Shown here: positions 25,857-35,813 of the stretch, one piece after another
Layout of the letters: each line of letters starts with the position of its first letter
Numbering within the stretch: the stretch's first letter is position 1
Assembly: GCA_044226395.1 (NCBI GenBank)
Contig: JBGAHD010000007.1
Coordinates: 1-64,000, forward strand
Direction of reading: 5' to 3'
Source: JBGAHD01 sp044226395
GTDB lineage: Bacteria; Pseudomonadota; Gammaproteobacteria; Xanthomonadales; Ahniellaceae
DNA: 64,000 nucleotides
Made by a program: the position numbers and the translations under genes
The notes under the pieces: model-generated
Told to the model about the DNA's origin: nothing
Databases searched by the model: none
Seen by the model: the letters and a program-made list of their open reading frames with translations, nothing else

Positions 25857-27209
25857 GTGGCGAACACTAGCAGCCAATCCGGTGGACTGGCGGGGCTCGG
25901 CAAACTGACCGAGCTTCGCAATCGTCTGCTGTTCGTGCTCGGTGCCCTGGTGGTGTTCCGTTTGGGCACCTTCCTGCCGGTGCCGGGCGTGGATCCGGTG
26001 GCCATGAACGCCTACTTCAACAGTCAGGCTGGTGGCATCGTCGATCTGTTCAACATGTTCTCGGGCGGCGCTCTCGGTCGCTTCTCGATCTTCGCGCTCG
26101 GCGTCGTGCCCTATATCTCGGCCTCGATCATCATTCAGTTGATGGCCCAGGTCCTGCCGCAGCTGCAAGCGCTGCGCAAGGAAGGCGAGAGCGGTCGTCG
26201 CAAGCTGACGCAGTACACGCGCATCGGCACGGTTGGCTTGGCGGCCTTCCAGGCCTTCGGCGTGGCGATGGCCCTGCAGACGCAGACGACCAACGTCGGC
26301 AACGCGGTCATCTCGCCGGGCGTCGGTTTCATCTTCACCGCGGTGGTTGGCTTGACCGCGGGCACGATGTTCCTGATGTGGCTGGGCGAGCAGGTCACGG
26401 AGCGCGGCGTCGGTAACGGCATCTCGCTGATGATCTTCGCCGGCATCGTTTCGAGCCTGCCGCACGCGGTGGTCTCGACCCTGGATCTGGCGCGCTCGGG
26501 CGACATCAATGCCCTGGCCTTGCTGATCGTCGTGGCCTTGTCGCTCGCGGTGACCGGTTTCGTGGTCTTCGTCGAACGTGGCCAACGCCGCATCACGGTG
26601 AACTACGCACGGCGACAGGGCGGTCCGCGCGCCTACATGAATCAGAGTTCGCATCTGCCGCTCAAGATCAATATGTCGGGCGTGATTCCGGCGGTGTTCG
26701 CGTCGTCGATCATCCTGTTCCCGGCGACGGTCCTGTCGTGGGGCAGTTCGATCGGCGAGATGCGCTGGCTGCAAACCCTGGCCAATGCCTTGGCCCCGGG
26801 CGAGCCGCTGCACATGCTGCTGTACGCCGGCTTCATTGGCTTCTTCGCGTTCTTCTACACGGCGTTGGTGTTCAACTCCAACGAGACGGCCGAGAATCTG
26901 AAAAAGTCGGGCGCGCTCATTCCGGGTATCCGTCCGGGCAAGGCGACGGCCGACTACATCGACGGCGTGATCACGCGCTTGACCGGTTCCGGCGCGCTTT
27001 ACCTCATCGCGGTCTGCTTGCTGCCGGAAATGCTGCGTATCTACGCGAATGTTCCGTTCAGCTTTGGCGGTACCTCGCTGCTGATCGTGGTTGTCGTGGT
27101 GATGGATTTCATCGCCCAGGTGCAGGCACACCTGATGTCGCACCAGTACGAAAGCCTTCTCAAGAAGGCCAATCTCAAAGGTTACGGTCGGAGCGGATTG
27201 CGCGGCTGA
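25857..27209 (+). CDS. secY: Preprotein translocase subunit SecY
   Basis: SecY is the channel-forming subunit of SecYEG. The 450 residues (E. coli 443) start at a GTG three nt after rplO and contain about ten membrane segments, beginning RLLFVLGALVVFRLGTFLPV, the plug region with PVPGVDP, and cytoplasmic loops ending with SALY-type helix SGALYLIAVCLLPEML. It ends this cluster: a terminator follows and the usual rpmJ is missing. Confidence 0.98.
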   Translation: MANTSSQSGGLAGLGKLTELRNRLLFVLGALVVFRLGTFLPVPGVDPVAMNAYFNSQAGGIVDLFNMFSGGALGRFSIFALGVVPYISASIIIQLMAQVLPQLQALRKEGESGRRKLTQYTRIGTVGLAAFQAFGVAMALQTQTTNVGNAVISPGVGFIFTAVVGLTAGTMFLMWLGEQVTERGVGNGISLMIFAGIVSSLPHAVVSTLDLARSGDINALALLIVVALSLAVTGFVVFVERGQRRITVNYARRQGGPRAYMNQSSHLPLKINMSGVIPAVFASSIILFPATVLSWGSSIGEMRWLQTLANALAPGEPLHMLLYAGFIGFFAFFYTALVFNSNETAENLKKSGALIPGIRPGKATADYIDGVITRLTGSGALYLIAVCLLPEMLRIYANVPFSFGGTSLLIVVVVVMDFIAQVQAHLMSHQYESLLKKANLKGYGRSGLRG

Positions 27210-27242
27210 CGCGCCCGATCCGAGCCAGGTGGGGAATGTCCT

Positions 27243-27273
27243 CCGGGCCGCGAGGCCCGGTCGGGGGTTTTTT
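27243..27273 (+). terminator. Terminator after secY
   Basis: CCGGGCC and GGCCCGG pair around a GCGA tetraloop (27243-27260). TCGGGGG and then six Ts follow (27268-27273). The T run starts 7 nt after the stem, so the fit to an intrinsic terminator is imperfect. It separates secY from the alpha-type operon. Confidence 0.6.
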
Positions 27274-27290
27274 CTGCCCGAATCACTGTG

Positions 27291-27296
27291 TATACT
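27291..27296 (+). promoter_or_regulatory. Candidate -10 box of the rpsM operon promoter
   Basis: TATACT matches the -10 consensus at five of six positions, 44 nt before the rpsM start. The matching -35 position falls in the preceding T run (TTTTTT), a weak fit. Transcription from here would leave a leader of only about 35 nt, too short for the enteric S4-binding pseudoknot. Confidence 0.5.
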
Positions 27297-27339
27297 TTAA
27301 CGTTCACTGCGCTTACAGCTTTTTCGGAGATTTCTTAAC

Positions 27340-27696
27340 ATGGCGCGCATTGCAGGTGTCAACCTGCCGACCCAGAAGCATGTCTGGATCGGTCTGCAGA
27401 GCATTTACGGCATCGGCCGCACACGATCGAAGAAGGTCTGTGAGGCGGTGGGTGTCAATCCGGCCACGAAGATCAAGGATCTGACCGAGGCCGAAGTCGA
27501 GAAGCTTCGCCATGAAGTCGGCCGTTACGCGGTCGAGGGCGACCTCAGACGTGAAGTCGCCATCAGCGTGAAGCGTCTGATGGACCTGGGCTGCTACCGC
27601 GGCCTGCGTCATCGTCGTGGCCTGCCGGTTCGCGGCCAGCGCACACGCACCAACGCGCGCACCCGCAAGGGCCCGCGTAAGCAGATCAAGAAGTAA
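27340..27696 (+). CDS. rpsM: 30S ribosomal protein S13
   Basis: S13 contacts L5 and P-site tRNA. The 118 residues (E. coli 118) start MARIAGVNLPTQKHVWIGLQ and end with the basic RGQRTRTNARTRKGPRK tail. CGGAGA lies upstream of the ATG. It is the first gene of the alpha-type operon rpsM-rpsK-rpsD-rpoA-rplQ. Confidence 0.98.
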   Translation: MARIAGVNLPTQKHVWIGLQSIYGIGRTRSKKVCEAVGVNPATKIKDLTEAEVEKLRHEVGRYAVEGDLRREVAISVKRLMDLGCYRGLRHRRGLPVRGQRTRTNARTRKGPRKQIKK

Positions 27697-27719
27697 TTGA
27701 GCGCGAAGAATAGGCCATC

Positions 27720-28124
27720 ATGAGCAAACCCGCCGGGGCAGCCGCTGCTGCCAAGCCCAAGAAGAAGATCAAGCGCGTCGTTACCGACGGTATCGTCCAC
27801 GTGCAGGCTTCCTTCAATAACACCATCGTCACCATCACCGACCGTCAGGGCAACGCCCTGTCCTGGGCGACTTCGGGTGGCGCCGGTTTCCGTGGCTCGC
27901 GCAAGAGCACGCCGTTCGCCGCGCAGGTGGCCGCCGAGAAGGCTGGCCGCGCCGCGCAGGAATACGGCCTGAAGACTCTGGAAGTTCACATCAAGGGACC
28001 TGGTCCGGGCCGCGAGTCGGCCGTGCGTTCGCTCAATGCGATCGGCTACAAGGTCACCAACATCATCGACGTCACGCCGATTCCGCACAACGGCTGCCGT
28101 CCGCCCAAGCGCCGTCGCGTCTAA
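27720..28124 (+). CDS. rpsK: 30S ribosomal protein S11
   Basis: S11 shapes the platform with S18 and contacts the E-site mRNA. The 134 residues (E. coli 129) have a slightly longer Ala/Lys-rich N-terminus, then HVQASFNNTIVTITDRQGN and the C-terminal IPHNGCRPPKRRRV. rpsD starts 16 nt after the stop. Confidence 0.98.
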   Translation: MSKPAGAAAAAKPKKKIKRVVTDGIVHVQASFNNTIVTITDRQGNALSWATSGGAGFRGSRKSTPFAAQVAAEKAGRAAQEYGLKTLEVHIKGPGPGRESAVRSLNAIGYKVTNIIDVTPIPHNGCRPPKRRRV

Positions 28125-28140
28125 TTGGAGATAGGTCCCC

Positions 28141-28767
28141 ATGGCACGTTACATCGGTCCTACCTGCAAGCTCGCCCGTCGCGAGGGTGCTGATCTGTCG
28201 CTCAAGAGCCCGGCGCGCGCGCTGGATTCCAAGTGCAAGCTCGAGCAGAAGCCTGGCCAGCACGGCGCGTCCAAGCGCGCGCGTCTGTCCGACTACGCCG
28301 TGCAGCTGCGCGAGAAGCAAAAGGTCAAGCGCATTTACGGCCTGCTCGAGCGTCAGTTCCGCAATGTCTACGCCAAGGCCGCCAATCTGCGCGGCAACAC
28401 CGGCGAGAATCTCCTGCGCGTGCTCGAATCGCGCCTGGACAACGTCGTCTACCGCATGGGTTTCGCGGTGACGCGTTCGCAGGCCCGTCAGCTGGTCGCG
28501 CACAAGGCGATCACGGTCAACGGCAAGAGCGTCAACCTGGCTTCCTTCGCGGTGAAGGCCGGCGATGAAATCGCCGTCGCCGAGCGCGCGCGCAAGCAGT
28601 TGCGTATCCAGGAAGCGTTGAACCTGAGCCAGGAAATGGACCTGACCCCGTCGTGGGTCGAGGTCGACGCGAAGAAAATGGCCGGCGTGTTGAAGTCGCT
28701 GCCCGAGCGCGCTGATCTGCCCTCGGACATCAACGAGAACCTCATCGTCGAGTTGTACTCGAAGTAA
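28141..28767 (+). CDS. rpsD: 30S ribosomal protein S4
   Basis: S4 nucleates 30S assembly and is the alpha-operon repressor in E. coli. The 208 residues begin MARYIGPTCKLARREGADL; the S4 RNA-binding domain is at about 98-160 (ESRLDNVVYRMGFAVTRSQA). No matching long leader target is visible before rpsM, so feedback by S4 may differ here. Confidence 0.98.
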   Translation: MARYIGPTCKLARREGADLSLKSPARALDSKCKLEQKPGQHGASKRARLSDYAVQLREKQKVKRIYGLLERQFRNVYAKAANLRGNTGENLLRVLESRLDNVVYRMGFAVTRSQARQLVAHKAITVNGKSVNLASFAVKAGDEIAVAERARKQLRIQEALNLSQEMDLTPSWVEVDAKKMAGVLKSLPERADLPSDINENLIVELYSK

Positions 28768-28791
28768 TCGAATTTCAGGGATACGCTCTCC

Positions 28792-29787
28792 ATGGCAGTG
28801 TCGTCTACCGTTATGCGTCCGCGCGGCATCAGCGCGGAAAAGCTGGGCTCGAATCGCGCCAAGGTGGTGGTTGAACCCCTCGAGCGCGGCTTCGGCCACA
28901 CGCTGGGCAACGCGCTGCGTCGCGTGCTGCTCTCGTCCATTCCAGGCGCCGCGATCACCGAAGTGGAGATCGACGGGGTGCTGCACGAATACACCACGCT
29001 CGAAGGCCTGCAGGAAGACGTCATCGAAGTCCTGCTCAACCTCAAGGACATCGCGATCCGTCTGCACAACGTGGACGAGACCATGGTGACCCTGTCGCGC
29101 AAGGGCGCGGGCACGGTGCGCGCGGGCGACATCGTGGTCGATCACAACGTCGAGATCGTCAATCCCGATCACGTGATCTGCCATCTGACCAAGGAAACCG
29201 CGCTGAACATGCGCCTGCGCATCTCGCGCGGCGTGGGTTACCAGCCGGCCGCCGCGCGTCGTCGTCCCGACGACGAGGCGCGTCCGATCGGTCGCCTGCA
29301 TCTCGATGCCTCGTTCTGCCCGGTCCGTCGCGTGGCTTACGAAGTCGACAGCGCGCGCGTCGAGCAGCGCACCGACCTCGACAAGCTCGTGCTGGACATC
29401 GAAACCAACGGCACGGTCGACGCCGAGGAAGCGGTCCGCAAGGCCGCCGACATCCTGGCTGACCAGCTGTCGGTGTTCGGTGACTTCACGCGTCGCGAAT
29501 CGGCTGGCGCGAAGCCGGCGGCCGGTGGCGTGGATCCGGTGCTGTTGCGCCCGATCGACGACCTCGAGCTGACCGTGCGTTCGGCCAACTGCCTCAAGGC
29601 CGAGAGCATCTACTACATCGGCGATCTGATCCAGAAGACCGAGGTCGAGCTGCTCAAGACGCCCAACCTTGGCAAGAAGTCGCTCACCGAGATCAAGGAA
29701 GTGCTGGCTCAGCGCGGCCTGTCTCTGGGCATGAAACTCGAAAATTGGCCGCCGGCGGGTCTCACGCACGGCATGCAGACGGGCTGA
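28792..29787 (+). CDS. rpoA: DNA-directed RNA polymerase subunit alpha
   Basis: Alpha starts core assembly and contacts UP elements and activators. The 331 residues hold the N-terminal dimerisation domain (1-235; FGHTLGNALRRVLLSS) and the C-terminal domain (about 250-320; PIDDLELTVRSANCLKAE). Arg263 corresponds to the E. coli DNA-binding Arg265. rplQ follows after 31 nt. Confidence 0.99.
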   Translation: MAVSSTVMRPRGISAEKLGSNRAKVVVEPLERGFGHTLGNALRRVLLSSIPGAAITEVEIDGVLHEYTTLEGLQEDVIEVLLNLKDIAIRLHNVDETMVTLSRKGAGTVRAGDIVVDHNVEIVNPDHVICHLTKETALNMRLRISRGVGYQPAAARRRPDDEARPIGRLHLDASFCPVRRVAYEVDSARVEQRTDLDKLVLDIETNGTVDAEEAVRKAADILADQLSVFGDFTRRESAGAKPAAGGVDPVLLRPIDDLELTVRSANCLKAESIYYIGDLIQKTEVELLKTPNLGKKSLTEIKEVLAQRGLSLGMKLENWPPAGLTHGMQTG

Positions 29788-29818
29788 TCCGTCGCACTAG
29801 CAGCAAGGAATACGTGTC

Positions 29819-30202
29819 ATGCGCCACCTGAAATCCGGCCGTAAACTCAACCGGAACAGCAGCCACCGCGCCGCCATGTTCAGCAACATGGCCAGCTCTT
29901 TGTTCAAGCACGAGGTCATCAAGACCACGCTGCCCAAGGCCAAGGAACTGCGTCGTGTCGCCGAGCCGCTGATCACCATCGCCAAGAACGATGGCGTCGC
30001 CAATCGTCGTCTGGCCTTCTCGCGCCTGCGCGACAAGGTGGCGGTGGGCAAGCTGTTCACCGAGATCGGTCCGCGCTATCGCCAGCGTCCGGGCGGCTAT
30101 CTGCGCATCCTCAAGTGCGGTTTCCGCGCTGGCGATGCCGCGCCGATGGCCTATGTCGAGCTGGTTGATCGTCCGCAGACGGAACCGACCTCGGGCGAAT
30201 AA
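29819..30202 (+). CDS. rplQ: 50S ribosomal protein L17
   Basis: L17 surrounds the tunnel exit. The 127 residues equal E. coli length, beginning MRHLKSGRKLNRNSSHRAAM. AGCAAGGAA precedes the ATG. It is the last gene of the ribosomal block; an intrinsic terminator begins 25 nt after its stop. Confidence 0.98.
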   Translation: MRHLKSGRKLNRNSSHRAAMFSNMASSLFKHEVIKTTLPKAKELRRVAEPLITIAKNDGVANRRLAFSRLRDKVAVGKLFTEIGPRYRQRPGGYLRILKCGFRAGDAAPMAYVELVDRPQTEPTSGE

Positions 30203-30227
30203 GTGCTCGGTTGGTGTGTCGCCAAGA

Positions 30228-30257
30228 GGCCTCGGCTCGTCCGAGGCCTTTTTGTTT
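30228..30257 (+). terminator. Intrinsic terminator of the alpha operon
   Basis: GGCCTCGG pairs with CCGAGGCC (30228-30235 with 30241-30248) around a 5-nt loop. TTTTTGTTT follows at once. This is a textbook Rho-independent terminator closing the 30-kb ribosomal cluster. Confidence 0.92.
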
Positions 30258-30388
30258 GCGCGCCCGTCGAGCCAGGGCGATGGATCGACGCGATATGACG
30301 TCAGGTCATGCCGGCAATCGCTGGAACTTCGACGCTTTCGCGGTTTCAGACGTTGCTGTAACGCACAAAACGGTTTAGAACTACGACC

Positions 30389-30895
30389 ATGAATCCCTTG
30401 CAGTGGAGTTTCCGCACCGCCTTCAGCGTCGCCGCAGCGATTTGCGCGGCGTTCCTGGGTTTCGCCTATTACGCCCAGTTCCACATGCACCTCGAGCCGT
30501 GCCCGTTGTGCATCTTCCAGCGACTGGCCTTCATCGGCCTGTTCCTGGTGTGTCTGGTTGCCGCCATCCATGCGCCGCGTGGCGTCTGGGGCAAGCGGAT
30601 CTATGGCGTGCTGACCTTGGTGGCCGCGGGCGTGGGCATGTCGATCTCGGGTCGACACGTGTACCTGCAGCATCTGCCGCCCGATCAAGTGCCTGCTTGT
30701 GGGCCAGGCCTGGACTACATGCTTGAAGCCTTTCCCTTCTCCAAGACACTCAAGATGGTGTTCACGGGGTCGGGCGAGTGCGCGAAAGTGGATTGGACGT
30801 TCCTTGGGCTGTCGATGCCCGAGTGGACCCTGATGTGGTTTGCGATCTTCGCGGTCGGCGCGCTGTATTTCGGCTTTCGCCGCTATACGCACTGA
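30389..30895 (+). CDS. dsbB: Disulfide bond formation protein DsbB
   Basis: DsbB is the inner-membrane oxidase that re-oxidises periplasmic DsbA and passes electrons to quinone. The 168 residues (E. coli 176) have four hydrophobic segments. Cysteine pair one is CPLC (Cys38/Cys41) after the first segment, and pair two is Cys104 and Cys131 in the second periplasmic loop; the quinone-site arginine after CPLC (FQR, Arg45) is present. It stands alone between the rplQ terminator and the DAHP synthase gene, with no clear ribosome site. Confidence 0.95.
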   Translation: MNPLQWSFRTAFSVAAAICAAFLGFAYYAQFHMHLEPCPLCIFQRLAFIGLFLVCLVAAIHAPRGVWGKRIYGVLTLVAAGVGMSISGRHVYLQHLPPDQVPACGPGLDYMLEAFPFSKTLKMVFTGSGECAKVDWTFLGLSMPEWTLMWFAIFAVGALYFGFRRYTH

Positions 30896-31000
30896 CCAAG
30901 GGAATCCGGGACCGCTCGCTACCGCCACCGCCGTCGCTCCCGGATCGAAATCCGGACATGCGACGCGCGCATGACGTGGCTGGGACGAGAGGCTTAGAAC

Positions 31001-32407
31001 ATGCAACGGCTGTCACGCACTATGGCTGGATCCGCGATTCAACCGGTCCACGAGGCCGCCAACTGGAGTCCCTCCAGCTGGCTCGGCAAGACCGCGCTGC
31101 AACAGCCGTCCTATCCGGACGCCGCGGCGTTGGAAGCGGCATTGGCCGAAGTGCGGCAATTGCCGCCCCTGGTCACGTCGATGGAGATCCTGGCGCTCAA
31201 GCGTCAGTTGGCCGAAGCCGCCGAAGGCAAGCGCTTTCTACTCCAAGGCGGTGATTGCGCCGAAAGCTTCGGCGACTGCGAATCGGGGCTGATCTCCAAC
31301 CGCCTCAAAGTGCTGCTGCAGATGAGCGTGGTGCTGATCCACGGTCTCAAGCTGCCCGTGGTGCGCGTCGGTCGCTTCGCCGGCCAGTACGCCAAGCCAC
31401 GCTCGGCCGACATGGAGACGCGCAACGGCGTCACCTTGCCGTGCTACCGCGGTGACGTGGTCAACGGCCCCGAGTTCACGCTCGAGTCGCGCACGCCCGA
31501 TCCACGACGCATGGTGCGTGGTCACGCCCTGTCGGCGATGACGATGAACTTCATCCGCGCGCTAATGGATGGCGGTTTCGCCGACCTGCATCATCCCGAG
31601 TACTGGGACCTGGGCTGGGTCGAGCATTCGCCGCTCGCGCGCGAATACAAGCGCATGGTCGAGTCGATTGGCGAAGCCGTGCGCTTCATGGAAACGCTCG
31701 CCGGCGAGCCACTGGGCGTCTATTCGCGCGTCGACTTCTTCACCTCGCACGAAGCCCTGTTGCTGCACTACGAGCAAGCGCTCACGCGCCAGGTGCCGCG
31801 CCAGTGGGGCTGGTTCAATCTATCGACGCACTTCCCGTGGATCGGTCTGCGTACCGCGGATCTCGATGGCGCTCACATCGAATATTGCCGCGGCATTCGC
31901 AACCCGATCGGCGTCAAGGTCGGTCCCTCGGTCAAGCCAGACACCTTGCTGCGCTTGATCGACATCCTCAATCCGCAGAACGAAGCGGGGCGCTTGATGC
32001 TGATCCATCGCTTGGGCGCGACCAAGATCGGCGAAGCCCTGCCGGGCATGCTTGAGGCCGTTCGTCGCGAAGGCCGCAATGTGCTGTGGTGCTGCGACCC
32101 CATGCACGGCAATACCGAATCGCTCGCCAACGGCACCAAGACGCGTCGCTTCGACAACATCCGTTCCGAACTCGAACGGGCCTTCGACGCGCACGCGGCC
32201 GCCGGCACGCGCCTGGGCGGCGTGCATCTGGAGCTGACGGGCGAGAACGTGACCGAATGCCTCGGCGGCGCGCGCGACCTCACGCCGGATGACTTGCAGC
32301 GCGCCTACAAGTCCACCGTCGATCCGCGGTTGAACTACGAGCAGTCGCTGGAATTGGCCATGCTGATCGTGCGCAAGCGCGGCGCGGGCGCCACGGCCAC
32401 GGTCTGA
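31001..32407 (+). CDS. Class II 3-deoxy-7-phosphoheptulonate (DAHP) synthase
   Basis: This enzyme condenses phosphoenolpyruvate and erythrose 4-phosphate, the first step of the shikimate pathway. The 468 residues belong to the class II (plant/actinobacterial type) family, unrelated in sequence to AroF/G/H of E. coli. Hallmarks: LQGGDCAESF, RVGRFAGQYAKPRS, HIEYCRGIRNPIGVKVGPS and CCDPMHGNT, which hold the metal Cys, His, Glu and Asp ligands. AGAGG at 30988-30992 favours the ATG at 31001; an ATG at 31022 would start MAGSAIQPVHEA. It converges on the DUF71 gene across a hairpin. Confidence 0.95.
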   Translation: MQRLSRTMAGSAIQPVHEAANWSPSSWLGKTALQQPSYPDAAALEAALAEVRQLPPLVTSMEILALKRQLAEAAEGKRFLLQGGDCAESFGDCESGLISNRLKVLLQMSVVLIHGLKLPVVRVGRFAGQYAKPRSADMETRNGVTLPCYRGDVVNGPEFTLESRTPDPRRMVRGHALSAMTMNFIRALMDGGFADLHHPEYWDLGWVEHSPLAREYKRMVESIGEAVRFMETLAGEPLGVYSRVDFFTSHEALLLHYEQALTRQVPRQWGWFNLSTHFPWIGLRTADLDGAHIEYCRGIRNPIGVKVGPSVKPDTLLRLIDILNPQNEAGRLMLIHRLGATKIGEALPGMLEAVRREGRNVLWCCDPMHGNTESLANGTKTRRFDNIRSELERAFDAHAAAGTRLGGVHLELTGENVTECLGGARDLTPDDLQRAYKSTVDPRLNYEQSLELAMLIVRKRGAGATATV

Positions 32408-32421
32408 TCGCGATTCATGCG

Positions 32422-32448
32422 GCGTCGCGGCGATGAACGCCGCGACGC
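32422..32448. terminator. Perfect 11-bp hairpin between convergent genes
   Basis: GCGTCGCGGCG and CGCCGCGACGC pair perfectly around ATGAA. The hairpin lies between the DAHP synthase stop (32407) and the stop of the minus-strand DUF71 gene (32449). No U tract is present on either strand, so it is a candidate bidirectional terminator or 3'-end stabiliser. Confidence 0.6.
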
Positions 32449-33123
32449 TCAATCCGCCAGCGCGAAATCCGTGTAGGCGAAGCGCTCTTCGCGCAACACA
32501 CTCTCGCCGCGCGTCAATCGAAGTGGCGCGCTGAATTCGGGGCCGGCGAAACTCAAGGTGTGAAACTCGCCGCGCTCGCCGCAAGGATCGACCGTGTCGG
32601 GCAGCTCATCGAACAAGGTCGCATCGAACTCGCGACCCGCGAAGCGCGCATCGAGTTGCATCGTATCGACGCACGTCAGCATCGCGCGATGACCCTGCCG
32701 AACGAAATCGCGCGCCAGCGCGCGCGTATCGGCGCCCCACAAGGGAAACACGCCCTCGATGCCGAGTGGCGCGAGCATGCGCTCGCGATAAGCGCGCACA
32801 TCGGTCAGGAACAAATCACCAAAGGCCAGATGCTGAAACGGCACCGTCGCTTGAGCGCGGGCAATGGCCTCGACGTAGGACGCCTCGTATTGCTCGTTGG
32901 ATGAGGGCCAGTCCAGCACGGCCTCGATCAGCGGCAGGCCCAGCGACGCCGCCTGCGCGCGCAACACCTCGCCGCGAATGCCATGCATGGCCACGCGATC
33001 GAACGCGCGATTGATCGTGCAGATCAGTCCCGCCACGGACCATTGGCCGCTGGCGCGCAATCGCGCCAGGGCCATCAGGCAGTCCTTGCCGCCGCTCCAG
33101 GAAATCCAGACCGGCGACGCCAT
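32449..33123 (-). CDS. DUF71/Dph6-family ATP-binding protein (adenine nucleotide alpha-hydrolase fold)
   Basis: The 224 residues carry the PP-loop SGGKD at 10-14 and the family motif GERGEFHTLSF near residues 182-192, marking the COG2102 family. Its eukaryotic member Dph6 amidates diphthine on EF-2. Bacteria lack diphthamide, so the substrate here must differ; some bacterial members have been tied to B12 salvage by context. It starts 3 nt after the typA stop, so the two form an operon, and fusA-like GTPase context is a coincidence worth noting rather than evidence of function. Confidence 0.8.
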   Translation of the reverse strand: MASPVWISWSGGKDCLMALARLRASGQWSVAGLICTINRAFDRVAMHGIRGEVLRAQAASLGLPLIEAVLDWPSSNEQYEASYVEAIARAQATVPFQHLAFGDLFLTDVRAYRERMLAPLGIEGVFPLWGADTRALARDFVRQGHRAMLTCVDTMQLDARFAGREFDATLFDELPDTVDPCGERGEFHTLSFAGPEFSAPLRLTRGESVLREERFAYTDFALAD

Positions 33124-33126
33124 CGA

Positions 33127-34953
<1,827 letters not shown>

Positions 34954-35270
34954 GAATGAATCCGTGGGGCGCGGCGAAGGCCGGCCTGGCGTTGACTAAC
35001 GAAGCGGGATCGACGGCGGGCCGCGGCATCCGCGGAGGCGGCCTGGTATCGAGCGCGCGCCATCACGGCGCGCTGGGCGCGGGAGTATACCGACAAATCA
35101 GGAATTTGGCTCGAACGGCCCGGTTCGCGGGCGGGGCGTTCAGCTGGGGTCGATTCCCTGGCCTGGGACCGGTCGGATTGGGGTCGGCATCCGGGCCTCG
35201 GGGCGCGCCCGGGCCGAGGCCCGCGCGCCGCTGCTACCATGGCCGCCCCTTACGACCAGGACCCCGGAAC
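34954..35270. promoter_or_regulatory. Divergent intergenic region typA/ppiB
   Basis: These 317 nt contain no supported gene. On the minus strand TATACT (complement of 35084-35089) is a -10-like box for typA, giving a leader of about 125 nt; no convincing -35 is seen. The + strand side is very GC-rich (glycine/arginine-like codons) and shows no clear promoter for ppiB. Confidence 0.4.
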
Positions 35271-35777
35271 ATGTCCCAGCTCGTCGCCCACATCCAGACC
35301 GCGCGCGGCACCATTCACGTCAATCTGTTCGCCGACAAAACGCCGATCACCGTGGCCAATTTCGTCAATCTGGCCCAGCGCAAGTTTTATGACGGGCTCG
35401 ATTTCCACCGCGTCATCGCCGACTTCATGATCCAGGGCGGTTGCCCCGAGGGCAGCGGTCGCGGCGGCCCGGGCTATCGCTTCGAGGACGAAATCGTCGC
35501 TGGCCTCGGCCACGAGCGTGGCGTGCTGTCGATGGCCAATGCCGGCCCGGGCACCAATGGCAGCCAGTTCTTCATCACCCACATCCCGTGCGATTGGTTG
35601 AATGGCAAGCACACGGTGTTCGGCAAGGTCGTCGGCGCGGCCGATCAGGCCATTGTCGACGCCATCCGTCAGGGCGAGAAGATCGCGGCCATCACGATCG
35701 AAGGCGACACGGCGCCGGTGCTCGCGCGCGCCAAGGCTCACATCGACAAGTGGAACGCCGTGCTCGACCGCCGTTGA
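35271..35777 (+). CDS. ppiB: Peptidyl-prolyl cis-trans isomerase, cyclophilin B type
   Basis: This cyclophilin catalyses proline isomerisation during folding. The ATG at 35271 is preceded by AGGA (35258-35261) and gives 168 residues (E. coli PpiB 164), starting MSQLVAHIQTARGTI. Active-site segments FHRVIADFMIQGG, PGTNGSQFFITH and WLNGKHTVFGKV are intact. No signal peptide, so it is cytoplasmic. The open frame upstream to 34956 is unsupported. It converges on a lipoprotein gene. Confidence 0.95.
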   Translation: MSQLVAHIQTARGTIHVNLFADKTPITVANFVNLAQRKFYDGLDFHRVIADFMIQGGCPEGSGRGGPGYRFEDEIVAGLGHERGVLSMANAGPGTNGSQFFITHIPCDWLNGKHTVFGKVVGAADQAIVDAIRQGEKIAAITIEGDTAPVLARAKAHIDKWNAVLDRR

Positions 35778-35784
35778 TGCCGGC

Positions 35785-35813
35785 GCGCGCGACTCAACGC
35801 ACGAGTCGCGCGC
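35785..35813. terminator. Perfect 11-bp hairpin between convergent genes
   Basis: GCGCGCGACTC and GAGTCGCGCGC pair perfectly around a 7-nt loop. The element overlaps the last codons of the minus-strand lipoprotein gene and lies 7 nt beyond the ppiB stop. There is no U tract on either strand. Confidence 0.6.

Noticed and set aside
27210..27339. rpmJ (L36) gene
   Set aside because: All frames of the spacer were read; no KVR-x-S-x2-K-x-C start or zinc cysteines are found.
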